Source of the DNA: Bacteroidetes bacterium ADurb.Bin008
Lineage (GTDB): Bacteria > Bacteroidota > Bacteroidia > Bacteroidales > Tenuifilaceae
Direction: 5' to 3'
Assembly (NCBI GenBank): GCA_002071445.1
Contig: MWFE01000060.1
Span: 1 to 64,000, forward strand
Length of the DNA: 64,000 bases
The notes under the pieces are model-generated. The model was not told the DNA's origin and made no database searches. It saw nothing but the letters and a program-made list of their open reading frames with translations. Positions 28,850 through 39,218 of this stretch are shown in pieces (positions within the stretch are counted from its first letter, which is position 1; each line of letters starts with the position of its first letter). A program made the position numbers and the translations under genes.

Positions 28850-30562
28850 ATGGCAAATACCGGGTTTCTGCCAACCTCAAAAAAAGAGATGGAGGCATTG
28901 GGATGGGAACAGGCTGACATTATACTGTTTACTGGCGATGCCTATGTAGATCACCCCTCTTTCGGGGCGGCTGTGATTGGGCGGGTGCTCGAAAATGCGG
29001 GCTATAGGGTGGCCATTGTTCCCCAGCCCAACTGGCGCGACGACCTTCGCGACTTCAAAAAACTGGGCGAGCCCAGGCTATTCTTTGCTGTGACTTCGGG
29101 CTGTATGGACTCCATGGTAAATCACTACACTGCCAATAAGCGTTTGCGGAGCGATGATGCATACACTGCTGGCGGTGTGGCCGGGAATAGACCCGACTAT
29201 GCCGTGAGAGTTTACTCTCAGATTATTAAGAAGTTGTTTCCCCATAAGCCTTTGGTTATCGGCGGCATTGAGGCATCGATGAGGCGTTTGACACACTACG
29301 ACTACTGGTCTGATAGCCTATTTCCCAGTATTCTTATCCATAGCGGAGCCGATATGCTGGTATATGGCATGGGCGAAAAATCGGTAGTGGCCATAGCCAA
29401 ATCGCTGGGTGAAGGTAGGGACATATCGGAGATAACCGATATTCCACAAACAGGATACCTTGTCAACAGAAACAATATTATTGTTGATAATGAATCCATT
29501 ATGCTTAATGGATTTGACGAATGCTTGAAGGATACGAAAAAGTTTAACGAAAATTTTAAATACATTGAGGAAGAATCAAATAGACTTAAAGCCAAGCGTA
29601 TCATTGAGCCGAATGGTGATAAAATGGTAGTAATCAATCCTCCATATCCCCCTGTTACTACTAGCGAGTTGGATTCGTGGTACGATCTTCCCTACATGCG
29701 ATCTCCTCATCCCCGTTACAAGAACAAGCCTATCCCGGCGTGGGAAATGATAAAATTCTCCATTAACATCCACAGGGGATGTTTTGGAGGGTGTAGTTTC
29801 TGTACTATCTCTGCTCATCAGGGGAAGTTTGTATCCAGCCGATCGGAAAAATCCATAGTCAAAGAGATAGAGGCGGTGATATCCATGCCGGATTTTAAAG
29901 GGCATTTAACGGACTTAGGCGGCCCCACTGCCAATATGTATAAAATGCAGGGTGTTGATTTGAGATTATGCCAACAATGCAAACGACCATCATGTATTTT
30001 TCCCAAAATATGTGGCAATCTGAATCGAAGCCATGAGCCATTGCTACATCTTTACAGGAAAGTACGTAACATGAAAGGAATTAAGAAAATAACCATTGGA
30101 AGTGGTGTCCGTTACGATCTGTTCGATGACCAAAGTGACAGCGTCAATAGACTTTATGCCGAAGAGCTTATTCGCTTCCACGTATCGGGAAGGCTGAAAG
30201 TGGCCCCTGAACACTCCGAAGAAGAAGTACTTAAAGCCATGCGTAAGCCATCCTTCCGGCTTTTTCAGGCATTTAAAGATAAATTTGATGCCATTAATGG
30301 TAAGTATTCTTTAAACCAACAACTTATCCCCTATTTCATTTCCAGTCATCCCGCATGTACGGATGATCACATGAGGAGATTGGTAAATAAATTCAAGCGC
30401 ATGAAGCTTAAACCTGAGCAAGTTCAGGACTTTACCCCAACGCCAATGACGCTTTCGACGGCTATGTTCTATACCGGTTACGATCCTTATACCGGAACAA
30501 AAATGCATGTTGCACGAAGTAAGGAGGACAAATTAAGGCAAAAGAGTTTTTTCTTTCGATAA
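28850..30562 (+). CDS. YgiQ family radical SAM protein
   Basis: 570 residues from ATG 28850; the in-frame TTG at 28838 is less likely. An N-terminal UPF0313 region (FLPTSKKEMEALGWEQADI, FTGDAYVDHPSFG) precedes a radical-SAM core with CFGGCSFC (C311, C315, C318) binding the 4Fe-4S cluster. A further cysteine group (CQQCKRPSCIFPKIC) and the family's C-terminal region (PAMTLSTAM-like, here TPTPMTLSTAMFYTG) follow. The reaction of YgiQ is not established. It lies close behind queA, which suggests co-transcription. It is cytoplasmic and oxygen-sensitive by family. Confidence 0.92.
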   Translation: MANTGFLPTSKKEMEALGWEQADIILFTGDAYVDHPSFGAAVIGRVLENAGYRVAIVPQPNWRDDLRDFKKLGEPRLFFAVTSGCMDSMVNHYTANKRLRSDDAYTAGGVAGNRPDYAVRVYSQIIKKLFPHKPLVIGGIEASMRRLTHYDYWSDSLFPSILIHSGADMLVYGMGEKSVVAIAKSLGEGRDISEITDIPQTGYLVNRNNIIVDNESIMLNGFDECLKDTKKFNENFKYIEEESNRLKAKRIIEPNGDKMVVINPPYPPVTTSELDSWYDLPYMRSPHPRYKNKPIPAWEMIKFSINIHRGCFGGCSFCTISAHQGKFVSSRSEKSIVKEIEAVISMPDFKGHLTDLGGPTANMYKMQGVDLRLCQQCKRPSCIFPKICGNLNRSHEPLLHLYRKVRNMKGIKKITIGSGVRYDLFDDQSDSVNRLYAEELIRFHVSGRLKVAPEHSEEEVLKAMRKPSFRLFQAFKDKFDAINGKYSLNQQLIPYFISSHPACTDDHMRRLVNKFKRMKLKPEQVQDFTPTPMTLSTAMFYTGYDPYTGTKMHVARSKEDKLRQKSFFFR

Positions 30563-30790
30563 CCATAGGTTCAACAATCAGCTTTTCAACTCAGGCACAT
30601 TCTCTTGAATATCTTTATATTCTTAAAATCAACATTTTAACATAATATTAGTGTTTTTATTTAAACGGCTCAAAGCATATAAAATATCAGGGCGATTTCC
30701 TATCTTTACCCTGAAAGTTGATTTTGCACTTTTCGAACATATTTGGGTTGATTCAATTTATTAAACAAAACATCATTAAAACGTACTGCT

Positions 30791-31204
30791 ATGGCTTTCT
30801 TTGAATGGAAAAAGGAATATGAAACCGGAGTAAAAGGTGTTGACGACGATCACCGGTTTCTGGTAAGTCTAATTGATGAAATGTCCGTTGCACTATCGCA
30901 AGGCGTTGCCCAGGATTTATTGCACAAAACGGTATATAAACTGGCTGATTATGCACGTTTTCATTTTAAGCGGGAAGAGAATTATATGCAAATGATTGAT
31001 TATTCAGAGCAGTTTAAGCATGAGATAGAGCATCGTGCGTTTACAAAAAAGGTTGAAGAGTTCGTGGCTAAACTTGATTCCGGCGAGGGCAACTTAACTC
31101 ATGAAGTTTTAGTATTCCTCCGCGATTGGCTCATTAACCATATCCAAAAAACGGATAAACAGCTGGGTATTGAACTCGTAAAACATGGGTTAAAAGATGA
31201 ATAA
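30791..31204 (+). CDS. bacteriohemerythrin
   Basis: 137 residues, the standard size for single-domain hemerythrins. All diiron ligands are present: H21, H58, E62, H77, H81, H117 and D122. It binds O2 reversibly and may serve in oxygen sensing, storage or protection. It overlaps the next gene by 8 bp, so the two are co-translated. The 228 bp upstream is AT-rich; TATCTTTA near 30702-30709 could be a -7 element. Confidence 0.92.
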   Translation: MAFFEWKKEYETGVKGVDDDHRFLVSLIDEMSVALSQGVAQDLLHKTVYKLADYARFHFKREENYMQMIDYSEQFKHEIEHRAFTKKVEEFVAKLDSGEGNLTHEVLVFLRDWLINHIQKTDKQLGIELVKHGLKDE

Positions 31205-32747
31205 AAACAAACTATTTTCCCGAAAGGACGAGAAGCAATTGGCAATGCTTGGAATACCCTGCGAAGTTGCCCTTGGTCAGGTTGAAAATTTCAGAAAGGG
31301 GTTCCCTTACCTCGATATCACAAAACCGGCTACCGTAGGTCAGGGTATTATTCGCTTGGAGAGCCATGAATTGGATAAACTTATTGGTGATTTTGATGGA
31401 TATAAAGGAAAACTAACCAAATTTGTCCCTGCATCGGGGGCAGCAACAAGGATGTTTAAATATCTTTTCGAGTTCATCGATGATTACCCCAAGAAAAAAG
31501 AAGCATGCTTTAACGAAAAGGGATTTAACTCCATCCACTATTTTTTTGAGCATATTACCAAATTTGCATTTTTCAACGATTTAGAGAAAGAACTTCAGAA
31601 ATCCGGTGTCAGCGTTGAGAAGTTGGTTGATGAAAAAAAATATGACATCGTACTTAAAGTATTACTTCAACCCTATTCCATGGATTACGGGAATCTCCCC
31701 AAGGGTTTGATAAAATTTCATTCATATCCCGAAGGAGCAAGAACCGCCTTTGAGGAACATTTAGTAGAAGGTGCTCAGTATGCACGAATGCCCAACAACG
31801 ATGTTTATATCCATCTTACCGTATCGCCTGAGCATAAAAGTGGTTTTATTAAATTGGCCAAGGAGGTGAAGGCTGAATTAGAGAAAACCTATGGAGTTAA
31901 CTTTTATATTGAGTACTCCGAACAAAAACGCTCCACCGATACTATTGCCGTTGATATCAATAATGAGCCTTTCAGAAATAGCGATGGATCCATTGTTTTC
32001 AGGCCTGGCGGGCACGGTGCTTTGATCGAAAACCTTAACGATATCAATGCCGACATTGTGTTTATTAAAAACATCGACAATGTGGTGCCCGACAGGCTAA
32101 AACCCCAAACCAAAACCTATAAAAAAGCCTTGGCAGGGTTGCTAATCAAATACCAAAGCATGGTTTTTGAATACTTGCAACTTCTTGAAAATGGCAAAAA
32201 TATTTCCCTCGATTTTTTACACAAAGTGTTGACCTTCACTATTGAAGATCTATGCATAGTACCACCAACCCACCTTGACAGGGATAATCCCGATGAGCTT
32301 CTCTCCTATCTAATCGGAAGGCTCAATCGTCCCATCAGGGTTTGCGGCATGGTGAAAAACGAGGGAGAGCCCGGGGGTGGCCCATTCTGGGCCAAAAATT
32401 CTGATGGTACAACATCGCTTCAAATTGTGGAATCATCGCAAATAGACTTAAAAGATCCACAAAAGAAAGCTCTGTTCGATGCGGCCAGCCATTTCAATCC
32501 GGTGGATTTAATTTGCGGAGTGGTTGATTACAAGGGGGCAAAATTCAACTTGCTTAAATACCGAGATATACAAACGGGCTTTATTTCAATCAAAAGCAAG
32601 GATGGGAAAGAGCTAAAGGCTCAAGAGTTACCGGGGCTGTGGAATGGTGCTATGTCCGACTGGATTACGCTATTCGTTGAGGTTCCCATTGTAACATTTA
32701 ATCCAGTTAAAACGGTCAACGATTTACTGAGGGAGCAACATCAATAA
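31197..32747 (+). CDS. DUF4301 family protein
   Basis: 516 residues, matching the full length of the Bacteroidota DUF4301 family as I know it. Characteristic segments are KFVPASGAATRMFK (about 77-90), FHSYPEGARTAFEEHLVEG, RPGGHGALIENLNDI and VVDYKGAKFNLLKY. The GAATRMFK and RPGGHGAL motifs resemble nucleotide-sugar or phosphate-binding loops, so a transferase-like activity is possible but unproven. There is no signal peptide. Its ATG lies inside the hemerythrin gene (8-bp overlap), linking the two. It is convergent with ung. Confidence 0.8.
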   Translation: MNKNKLFSRKDEKQLAMLGIPCEVALGQVENFRKGFPYLDITKPATVGQGIIRLESHELDKLIGDFDGYKGKLTKFVPASGAATRMFKYLFEFIDDYPKKKEACFNEKGFNSIHYFFEHITKFAFFNDLEKELQKSGVSVEKLVDEKKYDIVLKVLLQPYSMDYGNLPKGLIKFHSYPEGARTAFEEHLVEGAQYARMPNNDVYIHLTVSPEHKSGFIKLAKEVKAELEKTYGVNFYIEYSEQKRSTDTIAVDINNEPFRNSDGSIVFRPGGHGALIENLNDINADIVFIKNIDNVVPDRLKPQTKTYKKALAGLLIKYQSMVFEYLQLLENGKNISLDFLHKVLTFTIEDLCIVPPTHLDRDNPDELLSYLIGRLNRPIRVCGMVKNEGEPGGGPFWAKNSDGTTSLQIVESSQIDLKDPQKKALFDAASHFNPVDLICGVVDYKGAKFNLLKYRDIQTGFISIKSKDGKELKAQELPGLWNGAMSDWITLFVEVPIVTFNPVKTVNDLLREQHQ

Positions 32748-32770
32748 AATTCGGCAACTTTCTCTATGAA

Positions 32771-33454
32771 CTATATAGTCCAGTCAATTTCGGGGTATCC
32801 AAGATGCCTTAGATAATCATTGGTTTTGGAAAAGTGCTTGCACCCAAAAAAGCCTCGGTGAACCGAAAGCGGTGACGGATGCGGCGCCTTGAGCACAAGG
32901 TGCTTTGAAGTATCAATGAGCTGCCCTTTGGCCTGTGCATAGGCACCCCAAAGCAGGAAAACCAAACCGGTACGGTATTTTGACAATGCCAGCAACGAGG
33001 CATCGGTAAAAGTTTCCCAACCCCTTTTCTGGTGCGACCCAGCCTGGTGGGCACGAACGGTAAGCGTTGCGTTGAGAAGCAACACCCCCTGCCCTGCCCA
33101 TTTTTCCAAATTGCCATGGCTGGGAATGGGAATTTCCAAATCGTCATGCAACTCCTTGAATATATTGACCAAAGAAGGAGGTTGAGGAACACCACGGGGC
33201 ACTGAAAAGCACAGTCCATGAGCTTGCCCAGGGCCATGGTATGGATCCTGCCCAAGCAAAACTACCCTAACCTTCGGAAAAGGTGTACTATTGAAAGCAT
33301 TGAAAATCAAACTGCCGGGCGGATAAATCCTATACTGCTTTTTTTCCTCCACAAGAAATGCCTTCAATTTAGCGAAATAAGGAGCAGCAAATTCGCTTGC
33401 CAATACCTCTTTCCAACTCTCCTCTATTTGTGGGTTAACAGCAGACTCACCCAT
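32771..33454 (-). CDS. ung: uracil-DNA glycosylase
   Basis: 227 residues, normal family length. Motif A is GQDPYHG with catalytic D70 and H73. The Leu-loop motif [10 protein letters not shown] contains H192. It removes uracil from DNA to start base-excision repair. On the minus strand TATCTTTG (33485-33478) is a good -7 element placed 24 bp before the ATG. It is convergent with the DUF4301 gene, with only 23 bp between. Confidence 0.96.
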   Translation of the reverse strand: MGESAVNPQIEESWKEVLASEFAAPYFAKLKAFLVEEKKQYRIYPPGSLIFNAFNSTPFPKVRVVLLGQDPYHGPGQAHGLCFSVPRGVPQPPSLVNIFKELHDDLEIPIPSHGNLEKWAGQGVLLLNATLTVRAHQAGSHQKRGWETFTDASLLALSKYRTGLVFLLWGAYAQAKGQLIDTSKHLVLKAPHPSPLSVHRGFFGCKHFSKTNDYLRHLGYPEIDWTI

Positions 33455-33582
33455 TATTAAGCTTGTTTGTCAACACACAAAGATAGTTAAAGTTTGCCTT
33501 AGTTATGGTTAAACAAAACCAATGATAAAACGTTGTATAGTGGAAGTATGCATTTTAAAAAATAACTTAAATAATTCACACT

Positions 33583-34095
33583 ATGAGCAATTACAAAGTT
33601 ACTTTCGGAGGAAATCCGGTTACCCTCACGGGTAAAGGTATCAAGGTAGGCGACCAGGCCCCCGGTTTCACCTTGCTGGATGAGAACTTAAAAGATGTAA
33701 ATCTTTCTGACTACAAGGGTAAAGTCAAGCTACTATCCATCTTCCCGTCCATAGATACCAGCGTATGCTCCGTGCAAACAAGGAAGTTCAACGTTGAGGC
33801 TGCAAAATTTGGCGACAAGGTAGTGTTCATCGGAATTTCGGCCGATCTGCCCTTTGCACTTAAGCGTTTTTGCGGAGCAGAAGGGATTGACAACCTTGTG
33901 GTTCTTTCGGATCATAGGAAAATGGACTTTGGAAGCAAGTACGGTTTTCAAATTGAAGAGCTACGCCTGTTGACAAGAGGTGTAATCATTATCGATGCCA
34001 ACGATAAGGTAAGGTACGTGGAAGTTGTACCCGAGATTGTCAATGAGCCCAACTACGATGCAGCCATAAACGAGCTGAAAAAAATCGTTAGTTAA
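33583..34095 (+). CDS. tpx: thiol peroxidase
   Basis: 170 residues, typical for Tpx. The peroxidatic C62 lies in PSIDTSVC and the resolving C97 in KRFCGAEG. The N-terminal TFGGNPVTLTGKGIKVGDQAP segment is diagnostic. It reduces hydrogen and alkyl peroxides using thioredoxin. It is a single gene with its own terminator, divergent from ung. Confidence 0.96.
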   Translation: MSNYKVTFGGNPVTLTGKGIKVGDQAPGFTLLDENLKDVNLSDYKGKVKLLSIFPSIDTSVCSVQTRKFNVEAAKFGDKVVFIGISADLPFALKRFCGAEGIDNLVVLSDHRKMDFGSKYGFQIEELRLLTRGVIIIDANDKVRYVEVVPEIVNEPNYDAAINELKKIVS

Positions 34096-34209
34096 CGATG
34101 ACCTTTTTAATAGCCAGAGGTAGTCTGCCAAGTTCGAGCGAAACAATTTATAGACATGATTATCAATGTGTTATTGAATTAAATTTTTGTAATGTTTAAC
34201 TGATATTAG

Positions 34210-34241
34210 GTCGGTCGTGTTGCTGCGACCGACTTTTTTTT
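34210..34241 (+). terminator. rho-independent terminator after tpx
   Basis: A perfect 8-bp stem GTCGGTCG/CGACCGAC (34210-34217 and 34226-34233) is followed by eight T residues. Confidence 0.92.
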
Positions 34242-34456
34242 GCCATTTTTTTCATTTCAATATAAGGATGAAACTCGCATTGACAGCGTGTGAAAATGGA
34301 ATGAATATGACTTTACACGCACCTCGTTTAAAAAGGATTTTACTACCAAAAAAATTAAATTTTAAACATCTTTTTAAAACTAATATGTGCCTTTCGTTCC
34401 AAATTATTTACATATACTTGTACAACTGAAACACTAACCGTATAATCATTACACCC
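34242..34456. other. AT-rich leader of the tricorn-like gene
   Basis: No coding or structured feature is recognised between the tpx terminator and the next start codon. TATACTTG (about 34415) is a weak -7 candidate. Confidence 0.4.
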
Positions 34457-37400
34457 ATGAAGAAATATTTTGCCCTCCACCTCCTGATCATGTTGTTTGT
34501 TCCATACATCTTGACAGGTCAGGATACCTCTGCCCCCCTATGGATGCGTTACCCTGCCATTTCGCCTAACGGCGAGACCATTGCATTTACCTATAAGGGG
34601 GATATTTATACAGTGCCAGCTAACGGTGGCGTGGCTATACCCCTTACCACCAATCCGGCACACGACTATATGCCCGTATGGTCGCCCGATGGTAATAGTA
34701 TAGCCTTTGCCTCCAACCGATTTGGGAATTTCGACATTTACATTGTATCGGCTATAGGGGGTACTCCTACCCGACTCACCTTTCATTCAGGCAACGAATT
34801 ACCATCTGCTTTCAGCCCCGACGGCAAAAATGTGATTTTCAGCGCTCAAATTGCCGACTCTAAAGACAACATCCTTTTTCCCAGCCCTATTCTAACTGAA
34901 CTATACAGCGTTCCTGTCTCCGGCGGGCGAATAGAACAGATATTCACCACTCCGGCCGAAAATGCCGTATATAACGGCACGGGCGATCGGATTGCCTATC
35001 ACGATAGAAAAGGTTATGAGGATCCCTGGCGTAAAAGGCATACTTCGTCCGTAACCCGCGACATTTGGATTTATGATGTTAAAAGCGGAAAGCACGCCAA
35101 AATTACATCGTTCGACGGTGAGGATAGGAATCCTGTTTTTTCAACTGATAATCGATCGATATTCTATCTTACGGAGCAGTTTGGCTCTTTCAATGTGGCA
35201 CAAATTGAGCTGAGCGAGAATGCCCAACCCAAAGCAATTAGCCATTTCACCGATAACCCTGTACGTTTCCTGTCCATGGCTCAAAATGGCAAACTCTGCT
35301 ACGGCTACAATGGGGAGATTTACACCCAGATACCCGGGGAAAAGCCACACAAGGTTAATATTCAAATTCATGCCGATCAGACCGAAAACGAGTTGGTTAA
35401 TCAGGTTAAATCCAATGGGGCCAACGAAATGGCTGTATCACCCGATGGCAAAGAGGTAGCCTTTGTGATCAGAGGCGAAATATTCGTAACATCCACCAAA
35501 TACAACACCACTAAGCGCATCACCAATACTCCCGAGCAGGAACGCTCCGTCAGTTTCAGTCCCAATGGCCGTAAACTACTGTATGCAGGGGAGCGCGATG
35601 GGAAATGGAAAGTGTTTGAAACCTCCATTGTTAACAAGGATGAACCGTGTTTCAGCTTATCAACCCTACTAAAGGAAGAGGTTATAGTGGATATTGCCGA
35701 GGAGGCATTTCAGCCGGCATACTCTCCCGATGGGAAAGAGGTAGCTTTCCTTAAAGATCGGCAAACCCTATCGGTAAAAAATGTTAAAACCGGCACCATC
35801 AGAGATGTTGTAAAGAATCTGGGTTATTCATACAGCGATGGTGATCAGCATTTTGAGTGGTCGCCCGATAGTCAATGGCTGCTGATAAGCTATGATGACA
35901 AGCATCGCTGGCCAACCAAAGAGGTGGGGCTTGTCAAAGCCGATGGATCGGAGTTGCACAACCTGACCCTGAGTGGCTATAGCGATGAAAATCCAAGGTG
36001 GATGATGGGCGGTAAGGTAATCCTATGGCAAACTGACCGTAACGGTTACAGAAGTCACGGCTCATGGGGTTCTGAATTCGATGTTTATGCTCTATTTCTT
36101 ACTCAGGAGGCATACGATGAATTTAAACTACCCAAATTAGAATGGGAATTGCTGAAGGAGAAAAGGAAGAAAGAGAAGAAAGAAAAGGAAGAGAAAGAAA
36201 AAAATCAGAAGGAAGGGAATAAAAAGGTGGGAAAAGGACAAAAATCAGATGATGAAAGCAATGAAATAGAGAAAGTTGAGCCCCTTGTTTTTCAATTTGA
36301 CAATCTGGATGAAAGAAAAGTACGATTAACCATTAATTCGTCCGACATATCAGATTTTGTACTATCCCCTGACGGTGAGAACCTTTACTACCTATGCAGG
36401 TTTGAGAAGGGATTCGATCTATGGGTTAACAAACTGAGGGATAATGAGACGAAGCTCTTGTTAAAATTCAACGGCTATGCTGGAAATCTGCAAATAGACA
36501 AGGAGGGTAAAAATCTTTACCTCACTGCCGAAGGAGAATTGAAACAGATTGAAATCCCCGATAACAAGCAGAACAAAATCAAGTACAATGCGGAATACAG
36601 AATCAATTACCCTGCCGAGCGCGAATACATGTTCGAACATATTTGGCGCCAGGTGAGCAAAAAATTTTACGATCCTGCCATTCATGGGCTCGATTGGGAG
36701 GCATACAAAGCCAACTACAGCCGGTTCCTCCCGCATATAAATAACAATTTCGATTTTGCTGAAATGGCGGGCGAAATGTTAGGTGAACTGAATGGCTCTC
36801 ACACCGGTGCCCGCTACTACTACCGTGCAGAAAATGGTGAAGCCACTGCAACCCTCGGAGCATTCTATGACCCGCAATACACAGGCAATGGGCTGAAAAT
36901 TACCGAGATAATGGCAAAATCCCCATTGATAAATGCTAAGGGGCGTATTAAGCCGGGAATTATCATTGAGAAGATTGATGATGAGGTTATTGAGGCCGGT
37001 AAAGATTTTTACCAGCTGCTAAACCGAAAGGCCGATAAGAACGTTTTATTAACCCTTTTTAACCTATCAACCAACGAGCGTTGGACAGAAACGGTAAGGC
37101 CCTTACCGTTAAACCAAGAGAACAAAATGCTCTATAAACGCTGGGTGGAAAGCCGCAACGCCGAAGTGGAAAAACTTTCGAACGGTAGGATTGGCTATGT
37201 ACATGTCAGCGGAATGGATTCGGAGAGCTATAGAGAGGTTTACTCCCAGCTATTTGGCCGTCATGCCGATAAGGAGGCTGTTATTGTTGATACCCGATTC
37301 AATGGGGGTGGCTGGTTACACGACGACTTAGCCACACTTCTCAGTGGCAAGCACTACGCTGATTTTATGCCCAGAGGGCAGTACATTGCCTCTGAACCAA

Positions 37401-37744
37401 TATCAAAATGGTATAAACCATCGGTAATTATTGTGGGAGAAGGGAACTATAGCGATGCACATGGCTTTCCCTATACGTATAAAACCCTTGGCATTGGCAA
37501 GGTAATCGGGATGCCCGTTCCGGGTACCATGACTGCCGTTTGGTGGGAAACTTTGCAAGACCCAACCATTGTATTCGGGATTCCGCAAATGGGTGTGAAA
37601 GATTTAAATGGCAACTATTTGGAGAACTCCCAGCTGGAGCCTGATATCAAAGTAGCAATTTCACCCGAGGAAGCTGCAACCGGCAAGGATACCCAATTGG
37701 AAGCGGCAGTGAATGAGTTGTTAAAAGAGTTGCAAGGCAAATAG
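34457..37744 (+). CDS. exported tricorn-like S41 protease
   Basis: 1095 residues with a signal peptide (about 1-22, FVPYILTGQ). Two sets of TolB/WD40-like PD40 blades (about 30-330 and 320-550) show repeated SPDGKEVAF-type motifs. A highly charged Lys/Glu linker (about 568-615) separates them from a further beta region. A tricorn C1-like domain, a PDZ domain (about 800-885) and an S41 peptidase domain follow. The likely nucleophile is S999 in NYSDAHG, with GGWLHDDLA upstream. Archaeal tricorn is cytosolic, but this version is periplasmic and probably trims peptides. It is followed by a hairpin terminator. Confidence 0.9.
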   Translation: MKKYFALHLLIMLFVPYILTGQDTSAPLWMRYPAISPNGETIAFTYKGDIYTVPANGGVAIPLTTNPAHDYMPVWSPDGNSIAFASNRFGNFDIYIVSAIGGTPTRLTFHSGNELPSAFSPDGKNVIFSAQIADSKDNILFPSPILTELYSVPVSGGRIEQIFTTPAENAVYNGTGDRIAYHDRKGYEDPWRKRHTSSVTRDIWIYDVKSGKHAKITSFDGEDRNPVFSTDNRSIFYLTEQFGSFNVAQIELSENAQPKAISHFTDNPVRFLSMAQNGKLCYGYNGEIYTQIPGEKPHKVNIQIHADQTENELVNQVKSNGANEMAVSPDGKEVAFVIRGEIFVTSTKYNTTKRITNTPEQERSVSFSPNGRKLLYAGERDGKWKVFETSIVNKDEPCFSLSTLLKEEVIVDIAEEAFQPAYSPDGKEVAFLKDRQTLSVKNVKTGTIRDVVKNLGYSYSDGDQHFEWSPDSQWLLISYDDKHRWPTKEVGLVKADGSELHNLTLSGYSDENPRWMMGGKVILWQTDRNGYRSHGSWGSEFDVYALFLTQEAYDEFKLPKLEWELLKEKRKKEKKEKEEKEKNQKEGNKKVGKGQKSDDESNEIEKVEPLVFQFDNLDERKVRLTINSSDISDFVLSPDGENLYYLCRFEKGFDLWVNKLRDNETKLLLKFNGYAGNLQIDKEGKNLYLTAEGELKQIEIPDNKQNKIKYNAEYRINYPAEREYMFEHIWRQVSKKFYDPAIHGLDWEAYKANYSRFLPHINNNFDFAEMAGEMLGELNGSHTGARYYYRAENGEATATLGAFYDPQYTGNGLKITEIMAKSPLINAKGRIKPGIIIEKIDDEVIEAGKDFYQLLNRKADKNVLLTLFNLSTNERWTETVRPLPLNQENKMLYKRWVESRNAEVEKLSNGRIGYVHVSGMDSESYREVYSQLFGRHADKEAVIVDTRFNGGGWLHDDLATLLSGKHYADFMPRGQYIASEPISKWYKPSVIIVGEGNYSDAHGFPYTYKTLGIGKVIGMPVPGTMTAVWWETLQDPTIVFGIPQMGVKDLNGNYLENSQLEPDIKVAISPEEAATGKDTQLEAAVNELLKELQGK

Positions 37745-37767
37745 TATGAAGCAGCTATGGGATTTAA

Positions 37768-37803
37768 GAACGGTCGGCTTAGCTAAGTCGACCGTTCGTT
37801 TTC
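37768..37803 (+). terminator. long hairpin terminator after the tricorn-like gene
   Basis: GAACGGTCG (37768-37776) pairs with CGACCGTTC (37789-37797), and the inner CTTAGCTAAG is itself palindromic, giving a ~30-bp hairpin. GTTTTCC follows. Confidence 0.7.
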
Positions 37804-37844
37804 CTATGGTATTCCTTCATAAATTGGAAAGGTACATCATAAAG

Positions 37845-37875
37845 AAACTCCCCAAACTCATAGATTAGGGAGTTT
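37845..37875 (-). terminator. hairpin downstream of the GIN-domain gene
   Basis: Perfect arms AAACTCCC (37845-37852) and GGGAGTTT (37868-37875) lie 28 bp beyond the stop at 37904. On the minus strand only CTTTATG follows, so termination may be weak. Confidence 0.5.
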
Positions 37876-37903
37876 CCTGCATTTTCATAAGCATTGCCAT
37901 TGA

Positions 37904-38584
37904 TTACTGTTCCAGAATGGTGGTTCCAATACCTGCCTTTATATTCTTTTTCTCGGGGCTTCCCTCTACGGTTAGTGTGCTACCGGATTTGACCTTAGCA
38001 TCCAGTAGTTTTTTGGCCGATACTTTGGCAATACTTTTTGTGCTGACGTTTACAAAGGCTGAATCGGCAGCCACATCCAAGGCAGAAAGGTTGGCACCCG
38101 TTGAAATGGTAGCCTCGTATGAGCCTGTTTTCCCTCTTAACCTAATGGATGCCCCTTTAGTCGCCATAATATCCAGGGTTCTGAGATTTATATCAGCATC
38201 AACCTGTGCCCCCGAATGGGCATTGAGCACAACTTTATCTCCGGCGAGAGAACCCTGAAAAATAGCCTTTCCTGAAGAGCTGACGAAAACATCACGCAAT
38301 TCCTGATAAGTAAGATATAGGTTAACTGAAATATCTTTATAAACCCCTCTTTGAAGTCCTATTTCAAGAGTTTTGGCAGTAACCGTTGTGAGCACATCAT
38401 CTGGGTCAATGCCAAAGGCCTCAATCTTAACGCCTGCGGAATCTCCCTGCGTAAGGTAAACGGTTACCTCGTTAGTTATTTTCAACTTATCGAAAAGGTC
38501 AAGTTTCCTTTCCTGATTAACCTGAGGAAAAACCTGTAAAGCAGTGCATAAAAAGGATAGAAAAATAATGGTTTTTGTTTTCAT
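37904..38584 (-). CDS. exported GIN-domain (DUF2807) protein
   Basis: 226 residues. A signal peptide (about 1-20, SFLCTALQVFPQ) is followed by a right-handed beta-helix-like GIN/DUF2807 domain with stacked strands such as VFVSSSGKAIFQGSLAGDKVVLNAHSGAQVDADINLRTLDI. Bacteroidota genomes often encode several of these putative auto-transporter adhesin head-like proteins; their role is not settled. It is predicted periplasmic or surface-exposed. It is convergent with the tricorn-like gene and divergent from msrB. Confidence 0.85.
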   Translation of the reverse strand: MKTKTIIFLSFLCTALQVFPQVNQERKLDLFDKLKITNEVTVYLTQGDSAGVKIEAFGIDPDDVLTTVTAKTLEIGLQRGVYKDISVNLYLTYQELRDVFVSSSGKAIFQGSLAGDKVVLNAHSGAQVDADINLRTLDIMATKGASIRLRGKTGSYEATISTGANLSALDVAADSAFVNVSTKSIAKVSAKKLLDAKVKSGSTLTVEGSPEKKNIKAGIGTTILEQ

Positions 38585-38750
38585 GGTGGTAAACTTTTAG
38601 TAATTATTGAAATAACGTAACGGGCAGCAAATATTATACACAATGATAAGGCATTTTTAGCTATTTGATCACTGTCTGAGACAAAACAAGTGAAAAAAAC
38701 TATACTGAACAAAACCGGACAATTCATGTTAATGCAGTAAACGAAGTTCA

Positions 38751-39218
38751 ATGCATTTTGGAACTATTACCCTATTGGTGTTTATTATGCTGACAAACCC
38801 AATCCGTTTGTCTGCTCAAGAAAATAGGCAGGATATGAGTAAGCAAGAGATAAAAGCCAAATTGACGCCATTGCAATATAAGGTAACGCAAGAAAAAGGA
38901 ACAGAACATCCCTTTACGGGCGAGTACTGGGATTTTTTTGAGAAGGGCACCTATACCTGCATCTGCTGTGGAGCCAAGCTGTTTGATTCAGACACTAAGT
39001 ATCATTCAGGCTGCGGTTGGCCCAGCTTTTCAGATAGTCCATACAAGGATAATATTGAGGAGGTTCCCGATTATAGCCACGGGATGGTTAGGGTTGAAGT
39101 GATTTGCAAACAATGTAATGCGCATTTGGGGCATGTATTTAACGACGGACCTAAACCTACGGGGATACGGTATTGCATTAATTCTGCCTCGTTGAAATTT
39201 ATCCCTAAGAGTAAATGA
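38751..39218 (+). CDS. msrB: exported peptide-methionine (R)-S-oxide reductase
   Basis: 155 residues with an N-terminal signal peptide (about 1-22). The zinc site is C70xxC73 and C119xxC122. The catalytic C142 lies in RYCINSASL, and GCGWPSF is the substrate-loop motif. The enzyme reduces methionine-R-sulfoxide in proteins, here predicted outside the cytoplasm, where oxidative damage to exported proteins is repaired. Its stop overlaps the start of the next gene (ATGA), indicating coupled translation. Confidence 0.94.
   Translation: MHFGTITLLVFIMLTNPIRLSAQENRQDMSKQEIKAKLTPLQYKVTQEKGTEHPFTGEYWDFFEKGTYTCICCGAKLFDSDTKYHSGCGWPSFSDSPYKDNIEEVPDYSHGMVRVEVICKQCNAHLGHVFNDGPKPTGIRYCINSASLKFIPKSK

Noticed and set aside
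37768..37803. Regulatory RNA or attenuator
   Set aside because: Its place after a stop codon and the following T-rich run fit a terminator more simply.
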